DNA of 33,133 nt from Candidatus Puniceispirillum sp. (GTDB taxonomy: Bacteria; Electryoneota; RPQS01; DYHQ01), in contig DYHQ01000001.1 of NCBI GenBank assembly GCA_020724065.1, positions 90,782 through 123,914 of the forward strand. The letters run 5' to 3'. The translations under genes were made by a program, and so were the position numbers. How positions within the stretch are numbered: the first letter of the stretch is position 1; every line of letters starts with the position of its first letter. Shown here one piece after another: positions 16,565 to 25,238 of this stretch. The notes beneath the pieces are model-generated. The model was not told the DNA's origin. It ran no database searches and saw nothing but the letters and a program-made list of their open reading frames with translations.

Positions 16565-16638
16565 GCCCCCGTAGCTCAGAAGGATAGAGCAGCGGTTTCC
16601 TAAACCGCGCGTCGGACGTTCGAATCGTCTCGGGGGCA
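16565..16638 (+). tRNA. tRNA-Arg(CCU)
   Basis: Acceptor GCCCCCG pairs with CGGGGGC, discriminator A at 16638, no encoded CCA. The anticodon arm GCGGT-TTCCTAA-ACCGC gives anticodon CCU (reads AGG). The D arm is GCTC/GAGC. The T arm is GGACG-TTCGAAT-CGTCT, with one G-U closing pair. Confidence 0.96.
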
Positions 16639-16678
16639 CAATGATCTTGCGAATCATCTAAATAAACACAGGAATCCA

Positions 16679-17362
16679 ATGGCGACCCAGCCCACAGCCA
16701 AGGCAAAAAAACGGCTGTCCCGCCGTGACATGAAAGAAGACAAGCTCATTGCCTGGGCTCAAAAAGTCGAGCTGTTTTACATTGAAAACCGCAAGATTTT
16801 TTGGGGAATAGGTTTAGGGGCTATTATTGTTCTTGCCGCCATTTTCCTGATTCGAGCGAATAGGCAGAAGGGTTTTGAAGAGGCGTCTCTAAGCCTTACG
16901 ATCGCTAAGCTGAAATTTGTGACAGGACTTGTCGAGGAAGCCGAACCGGAGTTCCGAACGCTGAAAGCCAGCTACGGAGGTCGCATCGCCGGAGAAGCAC
17001 AGTACTATCTGGCGCGGACGGCTTTTATGCGCGGCAATGTTGGCGAGGCCGAGGTGGGGTTTCGCGAGTATTTGGATAATTATAGTGTTGACAAATACTT
17101 AGATGTTGCCGCCATGGCTGGCCTGGCCGCTTCAATTGAGGCACAAGAGAGGTTCGCTGAGGCAGCCGAAATCTATATTTCGATTCCGCAGAAGTATCCA
17201 AAGCACCATTACAGTCCGGAGGCGATGTATCAGGCGGCTCGCTGCTATCTATGGGCTGGACAAAAGGATAAGGCCATAGAGACCTGCCAGGTGCTGCAAA
17301 GGCAGTATCCTACCTCGTCCCTCCGAAGCCGCGCCTCGAAATTGGTGGCACAATTCCCGTAG
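16679..17362 (+). CDS. Membrane-anchored TPR protein (YfgM/CpoB-like)
   Basis: 227 residues. A basic cytoplasmic N-terminus (KAKKRLSRRDMKEDK) is followed by a single membrane segment at about residues 41-58 (IFWGIGLGAIIVLAAIFLI) and an extracytoplasmic region of TPR-like helical pairs (EAQYYLARTAFMRGNVGEAE, PEAMYQAARCYLWAGQKDKA). The layout matches YfgM-like proteins, which work with the Sec/BAM periplasmic chaperone network, but TPR proteins are hard to assign. ATG follows AGGAATCCA, 40 nt after tRNA-Arg. Confidence 0.75.
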   Translation: MATQPTAKAKKRLSRRDMKEDKLIAWAQKVELFYIENRKIFWGIGLGAIIVLAAIFLIRANRQKGFEEASLSLTIAKLKFVTGLVEEAEPEFRTLKASYGGRIAGEAQYYLARTAFMRGNVGEAEVGFREYLDNYSVDKYLDVAAMAGLAASIEAQERFAEAAEIYISIPQKYPKHHYSPEAMYQAARCYLWAGQKDKAIETCQVLQRQYPTSSLRSRASKLVAQFP

Positions 17363-17375
17363 TGTGAGATTCCAC

Positions 17376-17404
17376 TTGCTTTTGCGGGAGAAGTTTCGTA
17401 TATT
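17376..17404 (+). promoter_or_regulatory. Promoter of the rimP-nusA-infB operon
   Basis: TTGCTT (17376-17381), a 17-nt spacer, and TATATT (17399-17404). The predicted start near 17411 is immediately before the hairpin at 17413-17434. Confidence 0.65.
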
Positions 17405-17412
17405 CCATGAGT

Positions 17413-17440
17413 AAGTGGGCAATAGTGCCCACTTTTTCTT
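17413..17440 (+). promoter_or_regulatory. rimP leader hairpin (attenuator-like)
   Basis: A perfect 9-bp stem AAGTGGGCA / TGCCCACTT with loop ATAG, followed by TTTCTTT. It has the form of an intrinsic terminator yet lies upstream of rimP, starting within about 2 nt of the predicted +1. A GUGGG..CCCAC hairpin ahead of rimP is known from other bacteria as a rimP leader. Early termination or protection of the 5' end are both possible. Confidence 0.7.
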
Positions 17441-17471
17441 TAAGTCAGTACTGCTTTGAGGATTTTCAGTC

Positions 17472-17948
17472 GTGGGGCACTTCTTGGAGAAGGAATTCCT
17501 GCCTCTGCTTGAGGAAGAAGGGGTCGAAGTCCTGGAATTTCGGGAAACCGGTTGGAAAAACCGTCCGACTTTCCGCCTCATCGTGGATCGCCGGGACCAG
17601 GAGCTTTCCATAGGTGATTGTGTTCTCTTGACGCGCAAGCTTCAACGCCATCTAAATGAGCATACCCTGGCGGCAGGGGATTGGCGCCTTGAGGTCAGCT
17701 CACCCGGCATCGGCTATCCCCTTCAGAGGCCGTGGCAATTCCGGAAGAATCAAGGGCGCCTCGTGAAAATCACTTACTTGGGGGAGACAGGGCCGCGCGA
17801 AGTGACGGGGAGGTTGATGACGGTTCAGGAAAGTGGAATAGAAGTTGAAACAGCCGAGGGTTTGATGCCCGTTGGTTATGGGAATATTGAGACGGCTCGT
17901 GTGTTACCTGAGATCCAATCTTCCATGAAGGGGACAAAGCAAAGATGA
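17472..17948 (+). CDS. rimP: Ribosome maturation factor RimP
   Basis: 158 residues, the usual length. RimP assists late 30S assembly around S12. Seen: an N-terminal EEGVEVLEFRETGW segment, FRLIVDRRD, SIGDCVLLTRKLQRHLNE, the hallmark LEVSSPGIGYPLQRPWQF, and a C-terminal SH3-like part. It starts with GTG 17472 preceded by a GAGG about 11 nt away. It overlaps nusA by 4 nt (ATGA). Confidence 0.92.
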   Translation: MGHFLEKEFLPLLEEEGVEVLEFRETGWKNRPTFRLIVDRRDQELSIGDCVLLTRKLQRHLNEHTLAAGDWRLEVSSPGIGYPLQRPWQFRKNQGRLVKITYLGETGPREVTGRLMTVQESGIEVETAEGLMPVGYGNIETARVLPEIQSSMKGTKQR

Positions 17949-19225
17949 ATCCGGCGATCGTTGAGGCCATTTCTCAGATTATTCGAGAAAAGAAGATCGA
18001 GCGCGAGGTATTCCAGGATATCATTCGCAATATCTTCTTGGCTATGATCAAGAAGAAGTACGGAACCTCGGATAACTTCGATGTGATTTTCAATCTTGAC
18101 AAAGGGGACATCGAAATCTTTTGCGAAAAGACCGTCGTCCTCGACGAGAATTTTGAGGATGAAGTGACGCAGATCCCGCTTTCGCGCGCCAAAGAGATTG
18201 ACGACGATTTGGAGGAAGGGGAGACCTTTGCCGAACAAATTGACTACAATACTTTTGGGCGCCGGCTCGTTACTTCAGCACGGCAGAATCTGACCCAGAA
18301 AATCAAAGAAATCGAGAAAGAGAATCTATATCAAGAGTTCTCGAGTCGGCTCGGAGAAATTGTCTCCGGCGAAATCCGGCAGATTAATCGCCGTGAAATC
18401 CGCATCAATGTCGACCGAACCGAAGTCTTGCTTCCCAAGGCGGAGCAGGTTTACAGCGAGAAATACCGTCGAGGAGATACGCTTCGAGCGATTATCAAAG
18501 AAGTCAATCGCACAACGAAGGAACCCGATATTATTGTGTCGCGAGCGGATACCTCATTCGTGCGCAGGCTGTTTGAGTTGGAGGTCCCTGAAATCTATGA
18601 CAACATCATCGAGATAAGGGGTATCGCCCGCGAGCCCGGTGACCGCACAAAAATTGCCGTAGCCTCGAATGATAAGCGGATCGATCCCGTCGGCGCCTGC
18701 GTTGGCATGAAAGGCGTGCGTATCCAAGCCATCGTTCGAGAGATCAACAATGAGAAGATTGATGTCGTTCACTGGCATCCGGACACGGAAACCTTCATCA
18801 AGCGGGCGATGGCTCCCGCCACGCCGCTCATGATTCTGCTGGACGAGAGCGCTCGCCGAGCCACCGCGATTGTTCCGGATGATATGATTCAATTCGCCAT
18901 TGGACGAAAGGGACAAAATGTCCGTTTGGCTTCGCAGTTGACGGGGTATCAAATCGAACCGATAAAAGAGTCGGAATATTCCGCCGCAGCGGAATTGGCC
19001 ATCGAGGAAGTGGACGGTCTCTCGCCGGAGGTCGTGGCGATTCTGAAAGGAGCAGGACTTGTCACCGCCGACGCGGTGCTGGATGCCGGTCGCGACCATT
19101 TGATGGAAATTCCCGGTATCGGCGAGGAGCGGGCGGACGAGATTCTCGCTCTCTTGGAGTCCTATTTCGAAGAAATGGACGAGAACGAGATGACGGAAGA
19201 GCCGTCGGGTGAAGTTGAGGCCTAA
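17945..19225 (+). CDS. nusA: Transcription termination/antitermination factor NusA
   Basis: 426 residues. The N-terminal RNA polymerase-binding domain (about 1-125) is followed by S1 (about 135-200, GEIVSGEIRQINRREIRINV), KH1 (about 245-280, DPVGACVGMKGVRIQAIV), KH2 (about 315-340, AIGRKGQNVRLASQLTG) and a C-terminal helix-hairpin-helix region (about 352-408, MEIPGIGEERADEIL). It lacks the two long acidic repeats of the E. coli protein. It modulates pausing, termination and antitermination. The rimP-nusA-infB order is widely conserved, and NusA could act on the operon's own leader hairpin. Confidence 0.96.
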   Translation: MNPAIVEAISQIIREKKIEREVFQDIIRNIFLAMIKKKYGTSDNFDVIFNLDKGDIEIFCEKTVVLDENFEDEVTQIPLSRAKEIDDDLEEGETFAEQIDYNTFGRRLVTSARQNLTQKIKEIEKENLYQEFSSRLGEIVSGEIRQINRREIRINVDRTEVLLPKAEQVYSEKYRRGDTLRAIIKEVNRTTKEPDIIVSRADTSFVRRLFELEVPEIYDNIIEIRGIAREPGDRTKIAVASNDKRIDPVGACVGMKGVRIQAIVREINNEKIDVVHWHPDTETFIKRAMAPATPLMILLDESARRATAIVPDDMIQFAIGRKGQNVRLASQLTGYQIEPIKESEYSAAAELAIEEVDGLSPEVVAILKGAGLVTADAVLDAGRDHLMEIPGIGEERADEILALLESYFEEMDENEMTEEPSGEVEA

Positions 19226-19228
19226 AAA

Positions 19229-21868
19229 GTGCCTGAGACGAAAAGAAAAATATTTCAAGTCGCCAAAGAACTGAATGTTGCCAGTCCGCGTATCATTGAG
19301 TACCTGGAAGGCATGGGATTTACCATTGCGAAAACTCCGAAGCATATGTCTCCGGTCACCAATGAGATGTATGAAGAAGCCCTGAAGAGATTCGACAAAC
19401 TCCGCTGGCAGCAACAGCAAGAGAGTCTGCTGCGCGAGGCCGAAGATACGAAGCGCCGGGAAGCGGATAAGGCGCGTACCGAGCAACTGCGCCGAATTCT
19501 GGATGAGAGCACCACGCCGATCCTCGAGGCTGCGGAGCAACTCATCCAGGAAGTTGAGGCCCAGAAGCAAGAGCGCGAAGAGAAGAAAAAGAAACGCAAG
19601 GCAAAGCCTGCTTTGCCCGAGGTGCCTCCTGAGGTTCCCGAGAAACCCGCGGCCGAAGCCCCTATGGCTGTGCAGCCACCCGAAGTGGAACTTCCGGTGG
19701 AGAAGGTGGCCGAAGAGCTTGCTCGCGTGCAACCTCCCGCTGAACCTGTTGTCGAACCAAAAATCGCCCCACCTGTAATACCTCCTGTTGCTGCCATCAA
19801 GAAAGAGGCTGAGGTACCGCAGCCGCCGAAGAAGGAGAAACCCAAGAAGCCGAAGATTCCCAAACCAACGAAGGCCGACCTTGAGCGTCTCGAAAAGCAA
19901 CGCAAGCTGCTGGCGGCTCAACGAAAAGAGAAATACAAGACTGAAGTTCATCAGTTGCCTGAGGTCCGATGGCGCAAGCGGGTCAGGAAGAAGAGAGTTG
20001 ACGCTGCGGAAGTGGCGGCGACTATCAAGGCAACGATGGCGGCAATGGAAGAGAAAAGGCGACGCCGACGCCCGCGCGAGCATGCGGCGGATATCGAAAT
20101 CGTGGAGGATGAAACGGTCCTTCATTTGACCGAGTTTGTCACCACCCAGGAGCTGGCGAATCTGATGGCCGTGCCCGTCAGTGAGGTGATTCGGAAATTC
20201 CTTTCGATGGGGAAACTCGTTTCCATCAATCAGCGACTGGAACGGGACACGATTGAACTTATGGCGGATGAATATGGCTTTCGAGTGGAATTCGTCAGCG
20301 AGATGGAACCCGTGAAAGAGGAACCGACCGAAGTCACCGACGAGCTTGACGAACGCGCGCCCGTGGTGACGGTTATGGGACATGTGGATCACGGGAAGAC
20401 CACGCTCTTGGATTACCTGCGGAAATCTTCGGTCGTCGCCGGCGAGGTTGGAGGGATTACGCAGCACATCGGAGCGTATGTCGTAAAATATAAGGATAAG
20501 AAGATTACTTTCCTCGATACTCCGGGTCACGAAGCGTTCACGGCCATGAGAGCGCGTGGCGCACAGGCGACGGATATCGTCGTCTTGGTGGTTGCTGCCG
20601 ATGATCAGGTGCGACCTCAGACCATCGAGGCGATTGATCATGCTCGAGCGGCGGGAGTCCCGATCGTTGTGGCTATTTCCAAGATAGACAAGCCCGGTGC
20701 TCATCCGGATGTGATTCGAAAACAACTGGCGGACAACAATGTCTTGGTGGAAGATTGGGGAGGCAAGTATCAGTTTGCCGAGATTTCTTCAAAGACCGGC
20801 CAAGGGGTTGACAAGCTCTTGAGTGAGATTCTGGTGGCGGCGGAGGTGTTGGAGCTGCGAGCGAATGCAAAGAGGCGAGGACGCGGAGCGGTGATTGAAT
20901 CGCGTCTTGACAGAGGCAGAGGTGTCGTGGCGACGGTTTTGGTGCAACATGGAACGCTTCACATCGGGGACAACTTCGTATGCGGTCAACATTACGGTAG
21001 GGTGAGAGCCATGTTGGATGAAGCGGGAAATCGAGTCGAGAGTGCCAGTTTGTCGCAGCCTGTTCAGATCATCGGTTTTTCCGGAGCGCCGCAGGCGGGA
21101 GACATCTTTGTTGCCTTTGAAAGCGAACGCGAAACGAAAGAGATTGCCATGCGGCGACAGCTTCTGCAGCGCGAGCAAACCTTCCGCCAAGTGCGCGCGC
21201 TCAGTCTTGATCAGGTATCCCAGGAAATTCGAAAAGGCGCCGCCAAAGAGCTGTCCCTTATTATCAAGGGGGATGCGGACGGTTCCGTTGAAGCGATCTG
21301 CGACTCCTTGCAGCGGCTGTCCACGGGGGAAGTCGCGGTGAATATTCTGCATCGGGGTGTTGGAATGATTTCTGAGTCGGATGTGCTTTTGGCTTCGACG
21401 ACCGGCGCGATCATCCTCGGATTCCATGTCTATCCGAATATCAAAGCACGTGAGACAGCGTTGCGAGAGAAAGTGGATATTCGCACTTACAAGATTATTT
21501 ATGAGATGATTGACGATATTCGCAACACCCTTGAGGGACTTCTCGAACCGGAGACCAGGGAAGAAGTCGTTGGTTTGATCGAAGTGCGCGAAGTTTTCCG
21601 AATTCCAAAAGTCGGGAATATCGCGGGATGTTTTGTCGTTTCCGGTCATATCGAGCGCTCGAATATCCTCCGCCTTCTTCGCGACGGAAGAGAAATCTGG
21701 AAAGGAGCCCTTGCTTCGCTTCGTCGTTTCAAGGAAGATGTGCGGGAAGTGAAAGCGGGGACGGAATGTGGTATCGGATTGGCTGAGTTTGATAATGTTG
21801 CGGTCAATGACACACTGGAAGTTCTTACTCGTGTCGAAATTAAGAGGAAACTGACAACCGCTTCATGA
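19229..21868 (+). CDS. infB: Translation initiation factor IF-2
   Basis: 879 residues. An N-terminal IF2 domain (FQVAKELNVASPRIIEYLEG) is followed by a charged Lys/Glu/Pro linker to about residue 285 and a second IF2_N-like domain (TTQELANLMAVPVSEVIRKF). The G domain has GHVDHGKTT (384-392), DTPGHEAFTAMRARGAQ (430-446) and AISKIDKPGAHP near 483. Three further beta-barrel/alpha domains end the protein. It is the GTPase that places initiator tRNA on the 30S subunit. Odd point: the G4 motif is SKID where most IF-2 have NKID. The GTG start at 19229 lies 3 nt after the nusA stop. Confidence 0.96.
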   Translation: MPETKRKIFQVAKELNVASPRIIEYLEGMGFTIAKTPKHMSPVTNEMYEEALKRFDKLRWQQQQESLLREAEDTKRREADKARTEQLRRILDESTTPILEAAEQLIQEVEAQKQEREEKKKKRKAKPALPEVPPEVPEKPAAEAPMAVQPPEVELPVEKVAEELARVQPPAEPVVEPKIAPPVIPPVAAIKKEAEVPQPPKKEKPKKPKIPKPTKADLERLEKQRKLLAAQRKEKYKTEVHQLPEVRWRKRVRKKRVDAAEVAATIKATMAAMEEKRRRRRPREHAADIEIVEDETVLHLTEFVTTQELANLMAVPVSEVIRKFLSMGKLVSINQRLERDTIELMADEYGFRVEFVSEMEPVKEEPTEVTDELDERAPVVTVMGHVDHGKTTLLDYLRKSSVVAGEVGGITQHIGAYVVKYKDKKITFLDTPGHEAFTAMRARGAQATDIVVLVVAADDQVRPQTIEAIDHARAAGVPIVVAISKIDKPGAHPDVIRKQLADNNVLVEDWGGKYQFAEISSKTGQGVDKLLSEILVAAEVLELRANAKRRGRGAVIESRLDRGRGVVATVLVQHGTLHIGDNFVCGQHYGRVRAMLDEAGNRVESASLSQPVQIIGFSGAPQAGDIFVAFESERETKEIAMRRQLLQREQTFRQVRALSLDQVSQEIRKGAAKELSLIIKGDADGSVEAICDSLQRLSTGEVAVNILHRGVGMISESDVLLASTTGAIILGFHVYPNIKARETALREKVDIRTYKIIYEMIDDIRNTLEGLLEPETREEVVGLIEVREVFRIPKVGNIAGCFVVSGHIERSNILRLLRDGREIWKGALASLRRFKEDVREVKAGTECGIGLAEFDNVAVNDTLEVLTRVEIKRKLTTAS

Positions 21869-22152
21869 GCTGCCTTGTAGGGCTGTTGACACTCGAGCTT
21901 CATCTCCTCGATAGCCATTCACTCAAAGACAAGCGCCGGGTCCTGAGTTCTTTGAAAGAGCGGTTACAGAAACGCTTCAATATTTCCGTGGCCGAAGTAG
22001 ATTTTCAGGATCAATGGCAGCATATTCGACTGGCGGCTGCATGCGTCAGCAACGACGGGCGCTTAATCGAAAGCACCTTCTCTCATATCTTGGATTTTCT
22101 GAATATGGATCCGCGAGTCGAGATTGCGGTTCATAATGTTGTTTTTCTTTGA
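21865..22152 (+). CDS. ylxP: DUF503 family protein (YlxP-like)
   Basis: 95 residues with the typical core LLTLELHLLDSHSLKDKRRVLSSLKERL, FNISVAEVDFQDQWQHIRLAAACVSND and a C-terminal VEIAVHNVVF. YlxP-type proteins sit between infB and rbfA in many bacteria and are linked to ribosome maturation, but their biochemistry is unclear. ATG overlaps the infB stop (ATGA). Confidence 0.9.
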   Translation: MSCLVGLLTLELHLLDSHSLKDKRRVLSSLKERLQKRFNISVAEVDFQDQWQHIRLAAACVSNDGRLIESTFSHILDFLNMDPRVEIAVHNVVFL

Positions 22153-22179
22153 TGATGTTTGGCCGATGGAAAGGGCAGA

Positions 22180-22548
22180 ATGACAGAGAACCGTCGGTCA
22201 CAGCGCGTGGCGAGGCTTCTGGAGCGGGAAATTTCCGTCCTGTTGGCATTGCTGCCGGATCTCCCGTCGCAGGACCTGATTACCGTGACGGGTGTCGAGG
22301 TCTCGTCGGATTTGCGCTATGCCAAAATCTATTACAGCATTCTGACAGATCAGGAAGAGGACTGGCATTTTGTGGCGAAGCTATTCGCTCGGCATGCAAA
22401 GGAACTGCGTCATCAGTTGGCTCAGCGCGTGACGCTGAAGTACCATCCTGAGATCCACTTCATCGCTGATCGAACGGCCTTGCACGCACATCGCATCGAA
22501 ACACTCCTGAGACAGGTTCATAAGGACAGCGACGAAGGAGCTTCATAG
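22180..22548 (+). CDS. rbfA: 30S ribosome-binding factor RbfA
   Basis: 122 residues. RbfA binds the 30S subunit during 16S rRNA 5'-end maturation. Motifs: RVARLLEREISVLLALLP, ITVTGVEVSSDLRYAKIYYSI, and a late HFIADRTALHAHRIETLL. ATG 22180 is preferred, with GGAAAGG ahead of it. An in-frame TTG at 22159 would add seven residues the family lacks. Confidence 0.92.
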   Translation: MTENRRSQRVARLLEREISVLLALLPDLPSQDLITVTGVEVSSDLRYAKIYYSILTDQEEDWHFVAKLFARHAKELRHQLAQRVTLKYHPEIHFIADRTALHAHRIETLLRQVHKDSDEGAS

Positions 22549-22549
22549 A

Positions 22550-23524
22550 GTGCAATTTCGCGCCCTATATGATTTTCTGCTGCGGCATTCGCCGATACTC
22601 TTGACAACCCATGTTCACCCGGATGGTGATGCCGTGAGTTCTCTTCTGGCTTTTGGTTTTCTCTGCCGGCGGTTGGGCAGGGATGCTGTCATGTACATGG
22701 CCGACCCTATTCCTGATCGTTTCCGTTTCCTGCCCAGGGCCGGAGATGTCGTGGTGGTGGGTGCCGGTTCATTGCCTCGAAAGTATGAGGGCGCTGTGAT
22801 CCTGGATGTCGGTAGCCGCGATCGAATTGGGAAAGTAGAGGACTTTCTTGCTCCGTCGGTCGAGATAGTGAATATTGACCATCATATCTCGAATGACCAG
22901 TTCGGCAACATCAATCTCCTTCATCTTGACGCCAGTGCGACGAGCCAAATTATCTATGACATTTTCTGTGATTTCGGCTTCACACCAACTCCGAGCGAAG
23001 CGACCTGCATCTACACTGGCATTCTGAGCGATACGGGGCGCTTTCGATTTTCAAATACCACTTCACGAGCTCTTGAAGTCGCTTCTTGCCTCGTGAACCT
23101 CGGTGCGAATCCCGCATATCTCGCAGATCGAATCTATTATGAGGTGCCTTTGGAAGCTGTGCAGGCGATGGGAAAGGCACTGACGACGCTGGAGATGTTT
23201 GGAGATGGTCAGGTCTGCACGCTGTTTCTCTCGGGGGATGACGAGGTGCAGGATTCGGATGCCCTGGTTGACCTTGCCCTCTCGATTCAGGGGGTGGAAG
23301 TGGCACTGCTCTTCTGCGAAATGGATGACGGTCGTGTCCGTATCTCACTGCGCTCGAAGAATCGGGTGAATGTCAGTGAATTGGCGGAGCACTTTGGCGG
23401 GGGCGGACACTTCAAGGCAGCGGGTGTTCGGATGCGCGGGACGCTCCAGAGTGCTCGCGACCGTCTTTTGCCGATGGTTTTGGACGCCGTGGAGATTCCT
23501 CAGCTCGGGGTAACACCTGCCTGA
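22550..23524 (+). CDS. nrnA: DHH-family phosphoesterase, NrnA-like (nanoRNase/pAp phosphatase)
   Basis: 324 residues. The DHH metal motifs are TTHVHPDGDAVSS, AVILDVGSRDR, VNIDHHISNDQFG, and a central GILSDTGRFRFSNTTS. The C-terminal DHHA1 domain carries HFGGGGHFKAAGVRM. NrnA degrades 2-5 nt RNAs and 3',5'-pAp; its place between rbfA and truB is conserved in Gram-positives and others, and fits RNA turnover with pnp downstream. The GTG start at 22550 follows the rbfA stop by one base. Confidence 0.92.
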   Translation: MQFRALYDFLLRHSPILLTTHVHPDGDAVSSLLAFGFLCRRLGRDAVMYMADPIPDRFRFLPRAGDVVVVGAGSLPRKYEGAVILDVGSRDRIGKVEDFLAPSVEIVNIDHHISNDQFGNINLLHLDASATSQIIYDIFCDFGFTPTPSEATCIYTGILSDTGRFRFSNTTSRALEVASCLVNLGANPAYLADRIYYEVPLEAVQAMGKALTTLEMFGDGQVCTLFLSGDDEVQDSDALVDLALSIQGVEVALLFCEMDDGRVRISLRSKNRVNVSELAEHFGGGGHFKAAGVRMRGTLQSARDRLLPMVLDAVEIPQLGVTPA

Positions 23525-23528
23525 CGAG

Positions 23529-24203
23529 ATGGCTCATCGTGCATTGCTGCTTTCCATCTCCAAACCGTCCGGTTTGACCTCCTTTGATGTTGTTCACCGA
23601 GTCCGTTCTCTTTTGGGATACAAGAGAGTCGGTCACGCAGGGACCTTGGATCCATCGGCGAGCGGCGTACTGGTCGTGCTTTGCGGGGCTGCCACGAAGT
23701 GGTCAGCGGAGTTTGCCGATTTGGAGAAGGAATATCAGGCCACGATCCGATTTGGCATCGAGACCACAACGGATGACCTCGCCGGTCAGGTCGTCAGAGA
23801 ATCTCCGGTTCATGATTGGGAAACCGAACGCATTCGGATGGCGTTGGCGGAGTTTGAGGGAGATATTTTGCAGGCACCGCCCATCGTCTCGGCGATAAAA
23901 GTCGGTGGCGAACGGAGCTACAGGAGAGCATGGCGAGGCGAAACGCGCGAGCTCTCCGTGCGAAGAGTGTCCATCTATCGGATTCAGCTTCTGGGGATAG
24001 AGAAACCCAAGATCCAAATTCAAGTGTTGTGTGGAAAGGGTACCTATATCAGGTCGTTGGCGCGTGATTTGGGAAGACGATTAGGTTGGGGAGCGACGCT
24101 CGAACGGCTCATCCGCCGTGCGGTCGGTCCCTACAGATTGGAATATGCGCTGTCGCTTGAGCGACTATCTCAGATGCGCGACGAGCTTGCCGGCCAGGGA
24201 TAG
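23529..24203 (+). CDS. truB: tRNA pseudouridine(55) synthase TruB, short form
   Basis: 224 residues. TruB makes pseudouridine 55 in the T loop of tRNAs. Motifs: SISKPSGLTSFDVVHRVR, GHAGTLDPSASGVLVV (catalytic Asp 41), EYQATIRFGIETTTDD, ISAI-like IVSAIKVGGERSYRRAW, and GTYIRSLARDLG. It ends about 80 residues before the end of long TruB proteins, so the C-terminal PUA-like RNA-binding domain is missing. Such short forms occur in FCB-group bacteria, so this is probably natural rather than a frameshift; ribF follows at once. Confidence 0.93.
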   Translation: MAHRALLLSISKPSGLTSFDVVHRVRSLLGYKRVGHAGTLDPSASGVLVVLCGAATKWSAEFADLEKEYQATIRFGIETTTDDLAGQVVRESPVHDWETERIRMALAEFEGDILQAPPIVSAIKVGGERSYRRAWRGETRELSVRRVSIYRIQLLGIEKPKIQIQVLCGKGTYIRSLARDLGRRLGWGATLERLIRRAVGPYRLEYALSLERLSQMRDELAGQG

Positions 24204-24206
24204 GAC

Positions 24207-25160
24207 ATGGAGATCTTTCAAGGACCTTGGTCAAATTTTCTTGATTACCGGGATTCCGCGATAACCGTCGGGTCCTTCGATGGCATTCATCTTGGCCATC
24301 AGCAGATTCTGCAGCGGCTGATCGACGGTGCGAAAGGACAACGCCTGCGCAGTGTCCTGGTGACCTTTGAACCGCACCCACGCCTGGTCTTGGCGGACTC
24401 AAGGGAACCCATACACTTGCTGACGACAACGGATGAGAAAATCGTGCTCCTTCGCCACTGGCCCATTGATCTTCTGTGCATTCTACAGTTTGACCGGACG
24501 GCCTCGGAGCTCTCTCCGTTGGATTTCGTGCAGATTGTGCTCAAGGGAAGAATGGGTCTGAAGCGTATTGTCATCGGATATAATCATGCCTTCGGGAAGA
24601 ATCGCGGAGGAGACAGAGAAAGCCTGATTACCTTCTCCCGGGAACTTGATTTCCAAGTGGATGTCCTGAATCCGGTGGAGATTGGTGGTGTGATTGTCTC
24701 CAGCTCGAAAGTGCGGTCGCTATTGAGGCAGGGAGATGTTGCCCGCGCTGCGGAACTTCTCGGTCGCCGGTATTCCCTTAAGGGAAAAGTGGTGCAGGGG
24801 TACGCACGCGGCAAAAGATTGAGTTTTCCAACGGCAAATCTCGCCCTGTCGAGTGCCGTCAAGCTGATTCCCGCCAACGGCGTCTACTGTGGCTTGGTTC
24901 ACGCTCGAGGTGAAATCTTTCCGGCGGCGATTTCGGTCGGAACCAATCCGACTTTTGCGGATGCGCGACATTCGATCGAAGCCCATCTGATCAGCTTCAA
25001 TGGCAATCTCTATGGCGAAATCCTGGAGATCGAATTCGTGCATTGGCTTCGTGAGGAGCGGAAGTTTGCAGACGAGAGAGAGCTGGCCGACCAAATTGGC
25101 AAGGATGTGCAGCAGTCGCTTGCGACCCTCGAAGAATACGCTCTCTTGAATAAGGTATGA
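24207..25160 (+). CDS. ribF: Bifunctional riboflavin kinase / FAD synthetase
   Basis: 317 residues. The N-terminal nucleotidyltransferase domain makes FAD from FMN: ITVGSFDGIHLGHQQIL, LVTFEPHPRLVL, RIVIGYNHAFGKNRGGD, VIVSSSKVRSLLRQGDV. The C-terminal riboflavin kinase domain starts near residue 185, with GKVVQGYARGKRLSFPTANL containing the PTAN metal/ATP motif. It supplies FAD that the ThyX and GlcD proteins in this window need. It begins 3 nt after truB. Confidence 0.95.
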   Translation: MEIFQGPWSNFLDYRDSAITVGSFDGIHLGHQQILQRLIDGAKGQRLRSVLVTFEPHPRLVLADSREPIHLLTTTDEKIVLLRHWPIDLLCILQFDRTASELSPLDFVQIVLKGRMGLKRIVIGYNHAFGKNRGGDRESLITFSRELDFQVDVLNPVEIGGVIVSSSKVRSLLRQGDVARAAELLGRRYSLKGKVVQGYARGKRLSFPTANLALSSAVKLIPANGVYCGLVHARGEIFPAAISVGTNPTFADARHSIEAHLISFNGNLYGEILEIEFVHWLREERKFADERELADQIGKDVQQSLATLEEYALLNKV

Positions 25161-25161
25161 A

Positions 25162-25192
25162 AGAGGTAGTCCGCGATTCGTCGCGAACCTCT
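25162..25192 (+). promoter_or_regulatory. Hairpin in the rpsO leader
   Basis: Outer stem AGAGGT / ACCTCT and inner stem CGCGA-TTCG-TCGCG, with a small internal loop, directly after the ribF stop and 46 nt ahead of rpsO. S15 represses its own mRNA through leader structures in several bacteria; whether this one does is unknown. It could also be a weak terminator (GGCGGTTTT follows). Confidence 0.35.
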
Positions 25193-25238
25193 GGCGGTTT
25201 TCCAATAGGTTTTAGAATAGCTCGAACGAGAGGAGACC

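Noticed and set aside
18554-20725. A 723-codon open frame on the minus strand opposite nusA and infB
   Set aside because: It lies entirely under two certain genes; its translation is Arg/His/Leu/Phe-rich without any motif. It is a by-product of codon bias.
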